From contig JAAXTT010000034.1 in the NCBI GenBank assembly GCA_013336365.1, positions 1 through 12,094 on the forward strand: a stretch of DNA of 12,094 bases, read 5' to 3'. The notes beneath the pieces were generated by a model. The model searched no databases, was not told the DNA's origin, and saw nothing but the letters and a program-made list of their open reading frames with translations. The stretch comes from Peptococcaceae bacterium. Lineage in GTDB: Bacteria; Bacillota; Desulfotomaculia; Desulfotomaculales; Desulfocucumaceae. Position 1 is the stretch's first letter. Each line of letters opens with the position of its first letter. Positions 1-7,257 of the stretch are shown piece by piece. The translations under genes were made by a program, and so were the position numbers.

Positions 1-21
1 CTGATTATGTTTACTCTCTGT

Positions 22-990
22 TTATACTGCCTTTGGATTGCTCATTATGCAATTAAGCTCTGCAATCAGATTGTTGAAAATTTCTTTTACCGACAAAATT
101 TCCTTAATCATGTAAACATTTTTACCTGAAAAAACTACTCCCTCATCAATATTGCCCAGCCTCGCCTTCTCTAGTGCATTGAGAATACAATACTGCTGAC
201 TGCAATTTTTAAGGCAGGAATCACAATATTCAGGAGGTTCGGGATTGCCGGCAAGCAGCCTGTCAACAAACTCGCTTCTAAGTGCTCTGCCAGGCATACC
301 AACAGGGCTGCTTATCAAGGTAACATCCTCGGGCTTTGCCTTTAGATACATGTCCTTAAAGGAATCAGCAACTGTACATTCCTTGCTCAAAACAAATCTG
401 GTTCCCATCTGGACCCCGTCAGCTCCAAGCTTAAAGGCATTTGCAATGCCTTTACCATTAACAATACCACCGGCAGCAATCACCGGCAATTTAACAGCCT
501 CCCGGATACCCGGCAAAATCTCAAACAGAGGCTTATCAGTTCCGAGATGTCCTCCGGCTTCAGTCCCCTCAACTACTATTGCCGCTGCGCCAAATTTTTC
601 TGCCAGCAAAGCCACCCTTACAGAGGATACAATTGACACTATAGGTACTCCGAATTCTCTGCCCCATTTAAAAATATCCCTTGAGAATCCTGCACCGGTA
701 AAAATTGCATCAACCTTCTCTTCCATTGCTACCTTGACCATTTCAGCGAATTCTCTTATGGCGAACATTATGTTTACTCCGACAATGCCCTTACTAAGCC
801 TTTTTGCCTCTCTGATTTCCATCCTCAATTCTTCTATCTCCATACCGGTAGCACCAATCACACCAACTCCTCCTGCCTCAGCAACTGCAGCAGCCAGAGG
901 TGCGGTAGATACTCTTACAGCCATACCACCTTGGACAATAGGAAATAGGGGAGTTAAATCACCGATTTTTAGCTTGGGAAGCTGTAACAA
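22..990 (-). CDS. FabK / nitronate monooxygenase-family flavoprotein (322 aa)
   Basis: This is an FMN-dependent TIM-barrel protein of the family that contains both enoyl-ACP reductase II (FabK, last step of fatty-acid elongation) and nitronate monooxygenase (2-nitropropane dioxygenase, oxidation of alkyl nitronates). Visible motifs are the N-terminal PIVQGGMA (17-24), the VEGTEAGGH segment (140-148) with the family's conserved His at 148, and the phosphate-binding VIAAGGI (170-176) followed by GADGVQMGTRF (189-199). The length is close to FabK (about 320 aa). After the barrel, four cysteines at 256, 259, 263 and 268 form a C-x2-C-x3-C-x4-C cluster. The start is TTG at 990, preceded by GGGAGG eight bases upstream. 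It stands alone downstream of the RND gene, with 150 bp and a perfect palindrome between them. No other fatty-acid synthesis gene is adjacent, so FabK versus nitronate monooxygenase cannot be settled here. The family call is firm and the substrate is open. Confidence 0.88.
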   Translation of the reverse strand: MLQLPKLKIGDLTPLFPIVQGGMAVRVSTAPLAAAVAEAGGVGVIGATGMEIEELRMEIREAKRLSKGIVGVNIMFAIREFAEMVKVAMEEKVDAIFTGAGFSRDIFKWGREFGVPIVSIVSSVRVALLAEKFGAAAIVVEGTEAGGHLGTDKPLFEILPGIREAVKLPVIAAGGIVNGKGIANAFKLGADGVQMGTRFVLSKECTVADSFKDMYLKAKPEDVTLISSPVGMPGRALRSEFVDRLLAGNPEPPEYCDSCLKNCSQQYCILNALEKARLGNIDEGVVFSGKNVYMIKEILSVKEIFNNLIAELNCIMSNPKAV

Positions 991-998
991 ATTTTATT

Positions 999-1004
999 CC
1001 TCCC
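999..1004 (-). promoter_or_regulatory. Ribosome binding site of the FabK/NMO gene
   Basis: GGGAGG on the minus strand lies eight bases before a TTG codon at 990. No ATG occurs near this N-terminus, and the protein aligns with the family from this point, so the SD decides for the TTG start. Confidence 0.75.
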
Positions 1005-1094
1005 TTTGTTCCATTCAGATTTATTTTAAAAAACTCACTTTAATTCCAAGTGTTATATTCAACATCAATACCCTATTTCCCTTTAGAAATATAA

Positions 1095-1128
1095 ACAACA
1101 ATATTACTTTTAAAAGTAATATTGTTGT
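1095..1128. repeat. Perfect 34-bp palindrome: terminator of the RND operon or operator
   Basis: Two 17-base arms (1095-1111 and 1112-1128) are exact reverse complements with no spacer. On the minus strand the palindrome begins 12 bases after the RND stop codon. As RNA it can form a 15-bp stem with a UUAA loop, followed by the U-rich run UUAUAUUU, which fits a terminator. The stem is almost all A and T, which is weak for a rho-independent terminator, and the perfect dyad also fits a dimeric repressor site upstream of the FabK/NMO gene, about 105 bp before its TTG. Both roles are possible. No convincing promoter was found between the palindrome and 990. Confidence 0.7.
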
Positions 1129-1140
1129 CGGGTAAATATT

Positions 1141-4100
1141 TTATTCTTTAGCAATTCTGCTACTGTTAAATATTAAGGAAATTCTTTTAATAAATTTTTT
1201 GCTTAAATCATCTACAAGAGTGTACATAACTGGAATTAATACCAGGGTAACCACTGTAGAAAAGGTAAGACCAAAGGCTACCACAACCGCCATGGGACCC
1301 TGTCCTTCTGCTCCCTCCCCAGTACCAAAGGCCAAGGGAAGCAAGGCCAAAACAGTTGCCAGGGTAGTCATCAAAATAGGCCTAAGCCTCACAGGACCTG
1401 CCTTTCTCAAAGCATCATCCCTGCTGTAGCCTCTCTTTCTAAGTGTATTAACATAGTCAAGAAGAACAATTGCATTATTCACTACTATTCCCACCAGCAT
1501 AATATAGCCGATAAATGCTGTAACACTCAGGTGATAACCTGTAAGTAAAAGTCCAACTGCCACACCGATAATCGTCGGGGGAATTGAGAACATAATAACA
1601 AAGGGGAAAAACAGTGATTCAAACTGGGCTGCCATAACCATATAAACCAAAACTATTGCCATTATTACCGCAATTCCCAAGTCACCAAAGGATTCCGCCA
1701 TATCCTTTGCCTGACCACCCAGTTCAATATTATAGCCCGGGGGCAAATCGAATTCATCAACCTTGGCCTGAATATCCTTGTTGACACTACCCAAATCCCG
1801 GCCCAACAGCTCTGCATCAACCTGAACATACCTGGTTTGATTATAGCGATAAATACTGACCGGAGCAGGCTTTACTTCAACTGAGGCAACATCTCCCAAT
1901 GTCACTTTGGCTCCTGAGGCTGTATTAATCATAGTATCTGAAACATTGTTAATATCCTGACGATAGCCCTCCGGGAACATAAGTCTTATATCTATTTCAT
2001 CCCCACCGCTTTTTACTCTGGAGGCTACCTGGCCATCGAAAGCAACTCTGGTTGCTGATAAAATCTGGCCAACGCTAACTCCATACTGAGCAGCCCTTTG
2101 TCTGTCAATTACCACCTGGAGCTCAGGATTGGCTTTATCCAGGCTGGAGAACACATTTCTTGTGCCCGGAACTGATTTCATTTCATCTGCTATTTTATCC
2201 CCCAGATTTTTCAAAGTATCCAGGTCATCTCCATTAATCCTCACACTGATGGGAGCGCCCCCTCCTCCCATCTCATTTCCTCCAGCTGCAACAGTGAATT
2301 TTGCACCGGGAATATGCTTCAAGTCCTCTCTTAATTTTTCCATAACTTGGTCAGTGGACACATCCCGTTGGTCCTTGGGCTTCAATTTCATTTGTATAGT
2401 GGCAACACTGGTATTGCCACCACCTAAGCTGGCAAACATTCCACCACTGCCCACCTGAGAAAAAATCAAATCCATGGATTCATTTTTGGTTGCAAGATTT
2501 TCAACTCTAGATACAACATTGCTTGTTTCCGCAAGCTGAGAACCTGAAGGCAATTCAACATTTACAACAATCTGCCCCTGATCCATCTGAGGAATAAATT
2601 CAGTTCCGACCGCTGTAACCAATAGAATGCAGGAAATTACGAATAATCCTGTTGTACTTGAGATTACTGTTTTTCTATGCTCCAAAGCCCAATTCAAAAG
2701 TAATGAATATTTTTTTTCAAAAATTCGGTATTTTTTTTCAAATTTTTCTGCCGGGGCATGAAGCATGTCTATTACTGAATTGCCACACTTGTCATCTGTT
2801 TCCTCACAATCAAATTCCTTTACCTTTAGCATTCTTGTTGTAATCATGGGAACCAAAGTAAGAGCGGCAAACAAGGCTGCTAAGTGAGAAAAGCTTACCG
2901 TTAAAGCCATTGGCCCAAAAAGAATCCCTGCCAAACCTGAAACAAAGACAATCGGCATAAAAACTACAACCTGGGAAGCCGCTGAAGCGGTAACTGCATT
3001 AGCAACCTCTGCTGTCCCGGATTTGGCAGCCTCAACGATATTTTTCGAAGTGCTCCTATGCCTATAAATGCTCTCAAGGACAACTACTGAAAAATCCACC
3101 AGAGAGCCTATACCAAGAGCTAATCCTCCCAAGGAAAGAAGATTTATCGTCTGACCGCCAAAATACATCATGCTGAAGGTAGCCACAACAGAAATAGGAA
3201 TTACCAAGGCTACTACCAAAGTACTTCGGAAGCTTCTCAAAAACAAATAAAGAATAACAATTGCCAGAATTCCTCCGGCCAAAGCATGCTCTACAACAGA
3301 ATTAATAGAATCACTGATAAATTTAGACTGGTCCATTACTGTATCCAGCTTAACATCCTTAGGAAGCTCATCTTGAAGCTCCACAATCATTGCATTAACT
3401 TGCTTGGCAACCTGAACTGTGTTTCCACCTGTTTCTTTCATAACAGAAAGACCCACCGAGGGTTTGCCGTTTACATAGCTGACCTGGGTAGTCTTTTTAT
3501 AATCACTTTTAATCTCGGCAATATCCTTTAAGCTTATCGAATTGCCTCCCGACATAGACACGGCTATGTTTTCAATATCTGATAAGCTTTTATATTCCCC
3601 TAATATACGAAGATTTAAATCATTACTTCCCCGCATGATACTTCCTGCTGTGCCGGTAAGGTTGTCAGAGGAAATTGCTTGGACAATCTGACCGGTTGTC
3701 AAACCATAAGCCTGAAGCTTTCCGGCATCAAGGACAACCTTTATTTCTTTTTCTTGTCCGCCGGTAATATTTACCGAGGCCACACCACTGATTCTTTCCA
3801 TTTTAGGTTTTATTACATCCTCAGAAATTCTTTTCATTTCAGAGAGATCTGACCCTGAAAGGGTGTAGGAAAGAATCGGCATGCTGTTGGGGTCCATTTT
3901 TAAGACCTGAGGGGTTCTCACCTCAGAAGGCAATGTTCCCTTGATTAAATCTACCTTTTCCCGAATATCTAAGGCAGCCTGGTCCATGTTGCTGCCCCAC
4001 TCTAGACGCACTCCAATCATAGACACACCGGGCTCCGACCAGGAAATTATCTCTTGAAGATCGCTGACTGTAGCCAGAGATTCTTCCAACGGTCTGGTAA

Positions 4101-4287
4101 CAAGGTTTTCTACCTCTGCGGGAGACGCACCTTCATAATTAGTTGAAACCAAAACAAAGGGCAGATTCATATCGGGATATAAATCAACTCGAAGTTTTGG
4201 CAGAGCGACCATACCCAACAAAACCAGTGCAATAATCAGCATACTGATAGCGACAGGACGGTCAACAGAAAAATCAGCTATCTTCAC
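1141..4287 (-). CDS. HAE1-family RND efflux transporter (1048 aa)
   Basis: Inner-membrane, proton-driven multidrug/amphiphile exporter of the AcrB/SwrC type. Its length is typical (about 1030-1060). The N-terminal segment (IADFSVDRPVAISMLIIALV, first helix about 11-28) is characteristic, followed by a first porter domain (about 40-330), helices 2-6 (about 335-485), a charged cytoplasmic loop (about 488-535), a second porter domain (about 560-865, with glycine-rich stretches at 612-624 and 672-678) and helices 8-12 (about 868-1026). In helix 4, where AcrB has the D407-D408 pair, this protein has D398-F399 (GSLVDFSVVVLES). In helix 10, AcrB's K940 position is N937 (VGIVVNNAIVLLD). The start is GTG at 4287; its first four bases overlap the adaptor's stop (GTGA), and the SD lies in a seven-G tract, so translation is probably coupled to the adaptor. 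No TolC-like channel gene is present, as expected for a monoderm. The substrate cannot be read from the sequence; lipopeptide or bile-acid/drug export are the usual roles. Confidence 0.95.
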   Translation of the reverse strand: MKIADFSVDRPVAISMLIIALVLLGMVALPKLRVDLYPDMNLPFVLVSTNYEGASPAEVENLVTRPLEESLATVSDLQEIISWSEPGVSMIGVRLEWGSNMDQAALDIREKVDLIKGTLPSEVRTPQVLKMDPNSMPILSYTLSGSDLSEMKRISEDVIKPKMERISGVASVNITGGQEKEIKVVLDAGKLQAYGLTTGQIVQAISSDNLTGTAGSIMRGSNDLNLRILGEYKSLSDIENIAVSMSGGNSISLKDIAEIKSDYKKTTQVSYVNGKPSVGLSVMKETGGNTVQVAKQVNAMIVELQDELPKDVKLDTVMDQSKFISDSINSVVEHALAGGILAIVILYLFLRSFRSTLVVALVIPISVVATFSMMYFGGQTINLLSLGGLALGIGSLVDFSVVVLESIYRHRSTSKNIVEAAKSGTAEVANAVTASAASQVVVFMPIVFVSGLAGILFGPMALTVSFSHLAALFAALTLVPMITTRMLKVKEFDCEETDDKCGNSVIDMLHAPAEKFEKKYRIFEKKYSLLLNWALEHRKTVISSTTGLFVISCILLVTAVGTEFIPQMDQGQIVVNVELPSGSQLAETSNVVSRVENLATKNESMDLIFSQVGSGGMFASLGGGNTSVATIQMKLKPKDQRDVSTDQVMEKLREDLKHIPGAKFTVAAGGNEMGGGGAPISVRINGDDLDTLKNLGDKIADEMKSVPGTRNVFSSLDKANPELQVVIDRQRAAQYGVSVGQILSATRVAFDGQVASRVKSGGDEIDIRLMFPEGYRQDINNVSDTMINTASGAKVTLGDVASVEVKPAPVSIYRYNQTRYVQVDAELLGRDLGSVNKDIQAKVDEFDLPPGYNIELGGQAKDMAESFGDLGIAVIMAIVLVYMVMAAQFESLFFPFVIMFSIPPTIIGVAVGLLLTGYHLSVTAFIGYIMLVGIVVNNAIVLLDYVNTLRKRGYSRDDALRKAGPVRLRPILMTTLATVLALLPLAFGTGEGAEGQGPMAVVVAFGLTFSTVVTLVLIPVMYTLVDDLSKKFIKRISLIFNSSRIAKE

Positions 4288-5501
4288 TGAGATTCACCCC
4301 CCCAGGCGGATGCATCTTCCTTCCTGGTTGACTCAACAGTAACCTTCATGCCATCTACCATCAAGTAATTTCCGCGACCAACAACCTTTTCTCCCTGCTT
4401 TAAACCACTGATAATCTGAGTATATCCCTGTCCGGCCATTCCGGCAGTTACTGTTCGTTTTTTCACAATCCCTTTGTCAAATACAAATACTGCATAGCCA
4501 CCGCCATCCTGGTCCAATAGAACTGAGGTCGGTACAACCAGTGCATTTTCCAGCCAATCGGTAATAATCCTGAGCTCAATCACCATACCAGGCTTCAGTT
4601 CCTTACCTACTCCGTCAAGTTTTACCTCAACAGGATATGCCTTTGTTATTGAATCTGCCTGAGGTGCAATTGACCTGACAACACCCTTATAGGTTTTTCC
4701 ATTTGCTGCGGAAAAAATATCTACCTGCTGATTATCAACTATTTTTGACACAAGCTTCTCTGTTAAATTGGCCTTGACCAATAAAGGATCATCTTGAATA
4801 ACCGTAAATACCGGAACCTGTTGAGAGATCATTTCACCCACAGAAGCTGACCTTTTAGCAACAACTCCGTTAATTGGTGAGGTGATTACTGTATTATTAT
4901 AATCTGATCTGGCTTTATCAAGCATTACCTTATATTGTTTGATTTGAGCAATATTTGAATCATAGGCGCTCTGAGCTGCCGCCAACTGACTTTTTGTGGC
5001 TTCCAGCTGACTCTGAGAAACAGCACCCACCCTGAAAAGCTCTTCGGTTCTCTGATAGTTAAGCTTAGCATTGTCATAACCAACAGTAACCAAGGGAGTA
5101 TTAGCCTGTACCATTGCCAATCCTGACTCAGCCTGTCTTACAGCAATCATATAATCATTTTGGTCAACAGTTAACAACGCCTGTCCTTTCCGGACTCTAT
5201 CCCCTACATTGGCATGGATTGCAATTACCCGACCCATTACCTTGGAAGCTAAATTAGACTCAGTAAAGGCAGTTACTGTTCCGGCCACCTTTACCTCATT
5301 ACCGAAGGGTTTTGATAAAACACTGACTAGTTCTACCGGCTGAAGGGTTTCCTCTACGATTTCTTCACCGGATTTATTGCTGTTTATTCTGACAGCTATC
5401 AATATTGCTATAAAAAGCAAAATCCCTGCCACTATAAGCCACTTAAGCCATTTCTTTCTGTCTTTTTTAATATCAGCCACTTCATTATTTACCTCTGTCA
5501 T
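4284..5501 (-). CDS. RND efflux adaptor, membrane fusion protein (405 aa)
   Basis: Periplasmic-adaptor-type (HlyD/AcrA family) subunit that works with the adjoining RND transporter. A basic cytoplasmic tail (KKDRKKWLKW, 12-21) is followed by one hydrophobic helix (about 20-38). There is no lipobox, so the protein is anchored by a signal-anchor helix outside the cell membrane. The order is: first lipoyl half (about 82-113, VIAIHANVGDRVRKGQALL), alpha-helical coiled-coil hairpin (about 115-202, rich in A/Q/K heptads), second lipoyl half (about 203-233, ITSPINGVVAKRSASVGEMI), beta-barrel (about 238-315) and membrane-proximal domain (about 318-392). The ATG at 5501 has AGGGGTGAG about 10 bases upstream. 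The gene ends in TGA overlapping the transporter's GTG, and its last codons run through a G7 tract. A candidate promoter lies just upstream (5524-5552), so the pair may be transcribed independently of the HIT gene 76 bp before it. Confidence 0.93.
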   Translation of the reverse strand: MTEVNNEVADIKKDRKKWLKWLIVAGILLFIAILIAVRINSNKSGEEIVEETLQPVELVSVLSKPFGNEVKVAGTVTAFTESNLASKVMGRVIAIHANVGDRVRKGQALLTVDQNDYMIAVRQAESGLAMVQANTPLVTVGYDNAKLNYQRTEELFRVGAVSQSQLEATKSQLAAAQSAYDSNIAQIKQYKVMLDKARSDYNNTVITSPINGVVAKRSASVGEMISQQVPVFTVIQDDPLLVKANLTEKLVSKIVDNQQVDIFSAANGKTYKGVVRSIAPQADSITKAYPVEVKLDGVGKELKPGMVIELRIITDWLENALVVPTSVLLDQDGGGYAVFVFDKGIVKKRTVTAGMAGQGYTQIISGLKQGEKVVGRGNYLMVDGMKVTVESTRKEDASAWGGESQ

Positions 5502-5523
5502 TTAACTTAGTCTCACCCCTTCG

Positions 5524-5552
5524 ATAATATTAACTAATTAAATAATTCACCA
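5524..5552 (-). promoter_or_regulatory. Candidate promoter of the efflux operon with dyad in the spacer
   Basis: On the minus strand TGGTGA (-35-like, 3 of 6 matches) is followed after exactly 17 bases by TATTAT (-10, 5 of 6). The spacer (5530-5546) is nearly all taken up by an imperfect palindrome at 5529-5546, in which 14 of 18 positions are symmetric around TAATTA. This is the usual placing for a MarR/TetR-type repressor site, but no regulator gene is in the window and the DNA is AT-rich, so chance symmetry is possible. Confidence 0.4.
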
Positions 5553-5577
5553 TGTTAAATTTACCCCTGTTGAAGGT

Positions 5578-6051
5578 CTATGTCAATAATAATAATTTTT
5601 TATAGGTTTGATCCAATCCCTCTGATATAACCTTTGTCTCCCCAATAATAGGCATAAAGTTGGCATCTCCACCCCATCTGGGAACCACATGCACATGAAA
5701 ATGCCCCGGTATCCCAGCTCCGGCTACCTTGCCCATATTCACACCCAGGTTGAAGCCCTCTGGATTAAATGCTTTTTTAAGTAGTTCCACTGCTTTTTGA
5801 GATGCAGTTCCTATCTCCAGCAGCTCATCTCCCTCAAGCTGAGTAATATCTCCGACATGCCTGTTGGGGATAATCAACAAATGACCATTATTATAGGGAT
5901 AAAGATTCATAGTAACAAAAACTTTGTCCCAACGCCATAAAACTAATTTTTCTTCATCCTCCCCAGGCTTCGCCAAGTCACAAAAAACACACCCTGAGTC
6001 AGCACCTCTTCCAATGTACGAGGACCTCCAGGGAGCCCACAGCCTTTCCAT
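5578..6051 (-). CDS. HIT-family protein, probable Ap4A phosphorylase/hydrolase (157 aa)
   Basis: Cytosolic histidine-triad nucleotide-binding protein that cleaves nucleoside phosphate bonds, probably diadenosine polyphosphates. The triad HFHVHVV has histidines at 117, 119 and 121, the middle one being the nucleophile position in the family. A CVFC pair at 21-24 together with His 65 resembles the zinc-binding set of the Fhit/Ap4A-phosphorylase branch. The opening MERLWAPWRSSYI and the YPYNNGHLLIIPNRH segment (51-65) are also characteristic of that branch, which sets it apart from the shorter HinT proteins (about 115 aa). The ATG at 6051 has GGAAGGAAG six bases upstream. It follows the alanine racemase gene by 21 bp, so the two are almost certainly co-transcribed. 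Exact substrate (Ap4A versus adenylyl-sulfate or GalT-like) is not determined. Confidence 0.92.
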   Translation of the reverse strand: MERLWAPWRSSYIGRGADSGCVFCDLAKPGEDEEKLVLWRWDKVFVTMNLYPYNNGHLLIIPNRHVGDITQLEGDELLEIGTASQKAVELLKKAFNPEGFNLGVNMGKVAGAGIPGHFHVHVVPRWGGDANFMPIIGETKVISEGLDQTYKKLLLLT

Positions 6052-6072
6052 TAAAAACTTCCTTCCATTTAT

Positions 6073-7212
6073 TTATTTATTGCCGTTCAAATATATTCTT
6101 GGCACCCGGGCAGCTACCATGCAAACAACCTCATAATTGATAGTACCAATCAAATCCGCTATTTCCTCAACAGGCAGATTTGCCTTTCCCTGTCTGCCGA
6201 AAAGCACAACCTCATCACCGGCTTCCACATTGGGAATATTACTTACATCAACCATAAACTGATCCATGCAGACCCTACCAACTACAGGAGCCCTATAGCC
6301 CCTGATCAAAACCTCTGCCCTATTTGAAAGGCTTCGGGAATATCCATCAGCATAGCCTGTAGGAATTGTTGCAATTAAGGCAGGAGTTTCTGTTTTGTAG
6401 GTACAACCATAACTGACTGAAAAATCTGCAGGTACTTCTTTCAAATATGCAATCCTCGATTTGAAGGACATCACAGGTTTTAATAAGATTCTTTCCTTAG
6501 AAACCTCCTGAGAAGGATAAAGACCATATAAAATAATCCCCGCCCTAACAATATTCAGTTTGGTTTCAGGAAAATCAATAATAGCAGCACTATTGGCAGC
6601 ATGACGATATGAAAATTCCATGCCCTCTAAGCTCAGCCTTTCCATCAGTGTGCTAAAGGCTCTCCATTGGCTGTTAGTGTAGCTTTTATCATAGCTGTCA
6701 GCAGAGGCAAAGTGGGTAAAGATGCCTGTTATCCGGAAACAAGGAAGCGAATAAATAGTTTTAATTTCCTGGATTGCAGAGCTTTCCTCATCAGCAACAA
6801 TGCCTATTCTGCCCATACCCGTATCCACCTTAATATGTACCTGCAGGAATAGTCCCAGCTGAGCAAGCCTTTGATTTAGCGTTTTTCCATAATCAACACC
6901 ATAAACCGTTTGTTCCAGTCCATATTTTACTGCCTCTTCTATTTGCTCCACCGGAGTATATCCCAAAATAAGTATGGGTACATTAATTCCTGCTCTGCGC
7001 AGCTCCACTCCCTCAGACAAACGTGCTACAGCCAGTCTGGAAGCACCATTTGCCAGTACATTTTCGGATACCTCCACTGCTCCATGACCATAGGCATTTG
7101 CCTTTACAACTGCCATTAATTCTGTCTCTGATCCGCTAATTCTCGAGATTTCCCTGACATTGTGAGCCAAAGCAGCCAGGTCGATTTCAGCCCAGACGGG
7201 CAAGTCCGGCAT
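6073..7212 (-). CDS. alr: Alanine racemase (379 aa)
   Basis: PLP enzyme that interconverts L- and D-alanine, supplying D-Ala for peptidoglycan. The N-terminal fold-III barrel carries the PLP lysine K37 in AVVKANAYGHG (34-44). HIKVDTGMGR (126-135) holds K128, the position that is carbamylated in the Geobacillus enzyme, and R135. The C-terminal beta domain carries the second catalytic base Y268 in SVSYGCTY (265-272), the GYADGYSR segment (286-293) and GRVCMDQFMVDV (312-323). The length is normal for Alr (about 370-390). An in-frame ATG at 7251 would add 13 residues (MCTINCIAKELFI) with no family likeness. The ATG at 7212 has AAAGGAG nine bases upstream and starts the protein at the usual MPDLPVWAEIDL, so it is chosen. 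It follows the NAD(P)HX repair gene by 45 bp with no terminator between them. Confidence 0.97.
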   Translation of the reverse strand: MPDLPVWAEIDLAALAHNVREISRISGSETELMAVVKANAYGHGAVEVSENVLANGASRLAVARLSEGVELRRAGINVPILILGYTPVEQIEEAVKYGLEQTVYGVDYGKTLNQRLAQLGLFLQVHIKVDTGMGRIGIVADEESSAIQEIKTIYSLPCFRITGIFTHFASADSYDKSYTNSQWRAFSTLMERLSLEGMEFSYRHAANSAAIIDFPETKLNIVRAGIILYGLYPSQEVSKERILLKPVMSFKSRIAYLKEVPADFSVSYGCTYKTETPALIATIPTGYADGYSRSLSNRAEVLIRGYRAPVVGRVCMDQFMVDVSNIPNVEAGDEVVLFGRQGKANLPVEEIADLIGTINYEVVCMVAARVPRIYLNGNK

Positions 7213-7221
7213 AATAAATAA

Positions 7222-7228
7222 CTCCTTT
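7222..7228 (-). promoter_or_regulatory. Ribosome binding site of alr
   Basis: AAAGGAG on the minus strand, nine bases before the ATG at 7212. It decides against the longer reading from 7251, whose extra codons would contain this site. Confidence 0.85.
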
Positions 7229-7257
7229 GCAATACAGTTAATAGTACACACATATAT

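Noticed and set aside
245..1135. A 296-codon open frame on the plus strand opposite the FabK/NMO gene
   Set aside because: It is antisense to a clear family member, its product has no recognisable domain, it lacks a good SD, and it runs through the intergenic palindrome.
7213..7251. Longer N-terminus for alanine racemase from an ATG at 7251
   Set aside because: The extra 13 residues match nothing in the family, and the AAAGGAG site for the 7212 start lies inside them.
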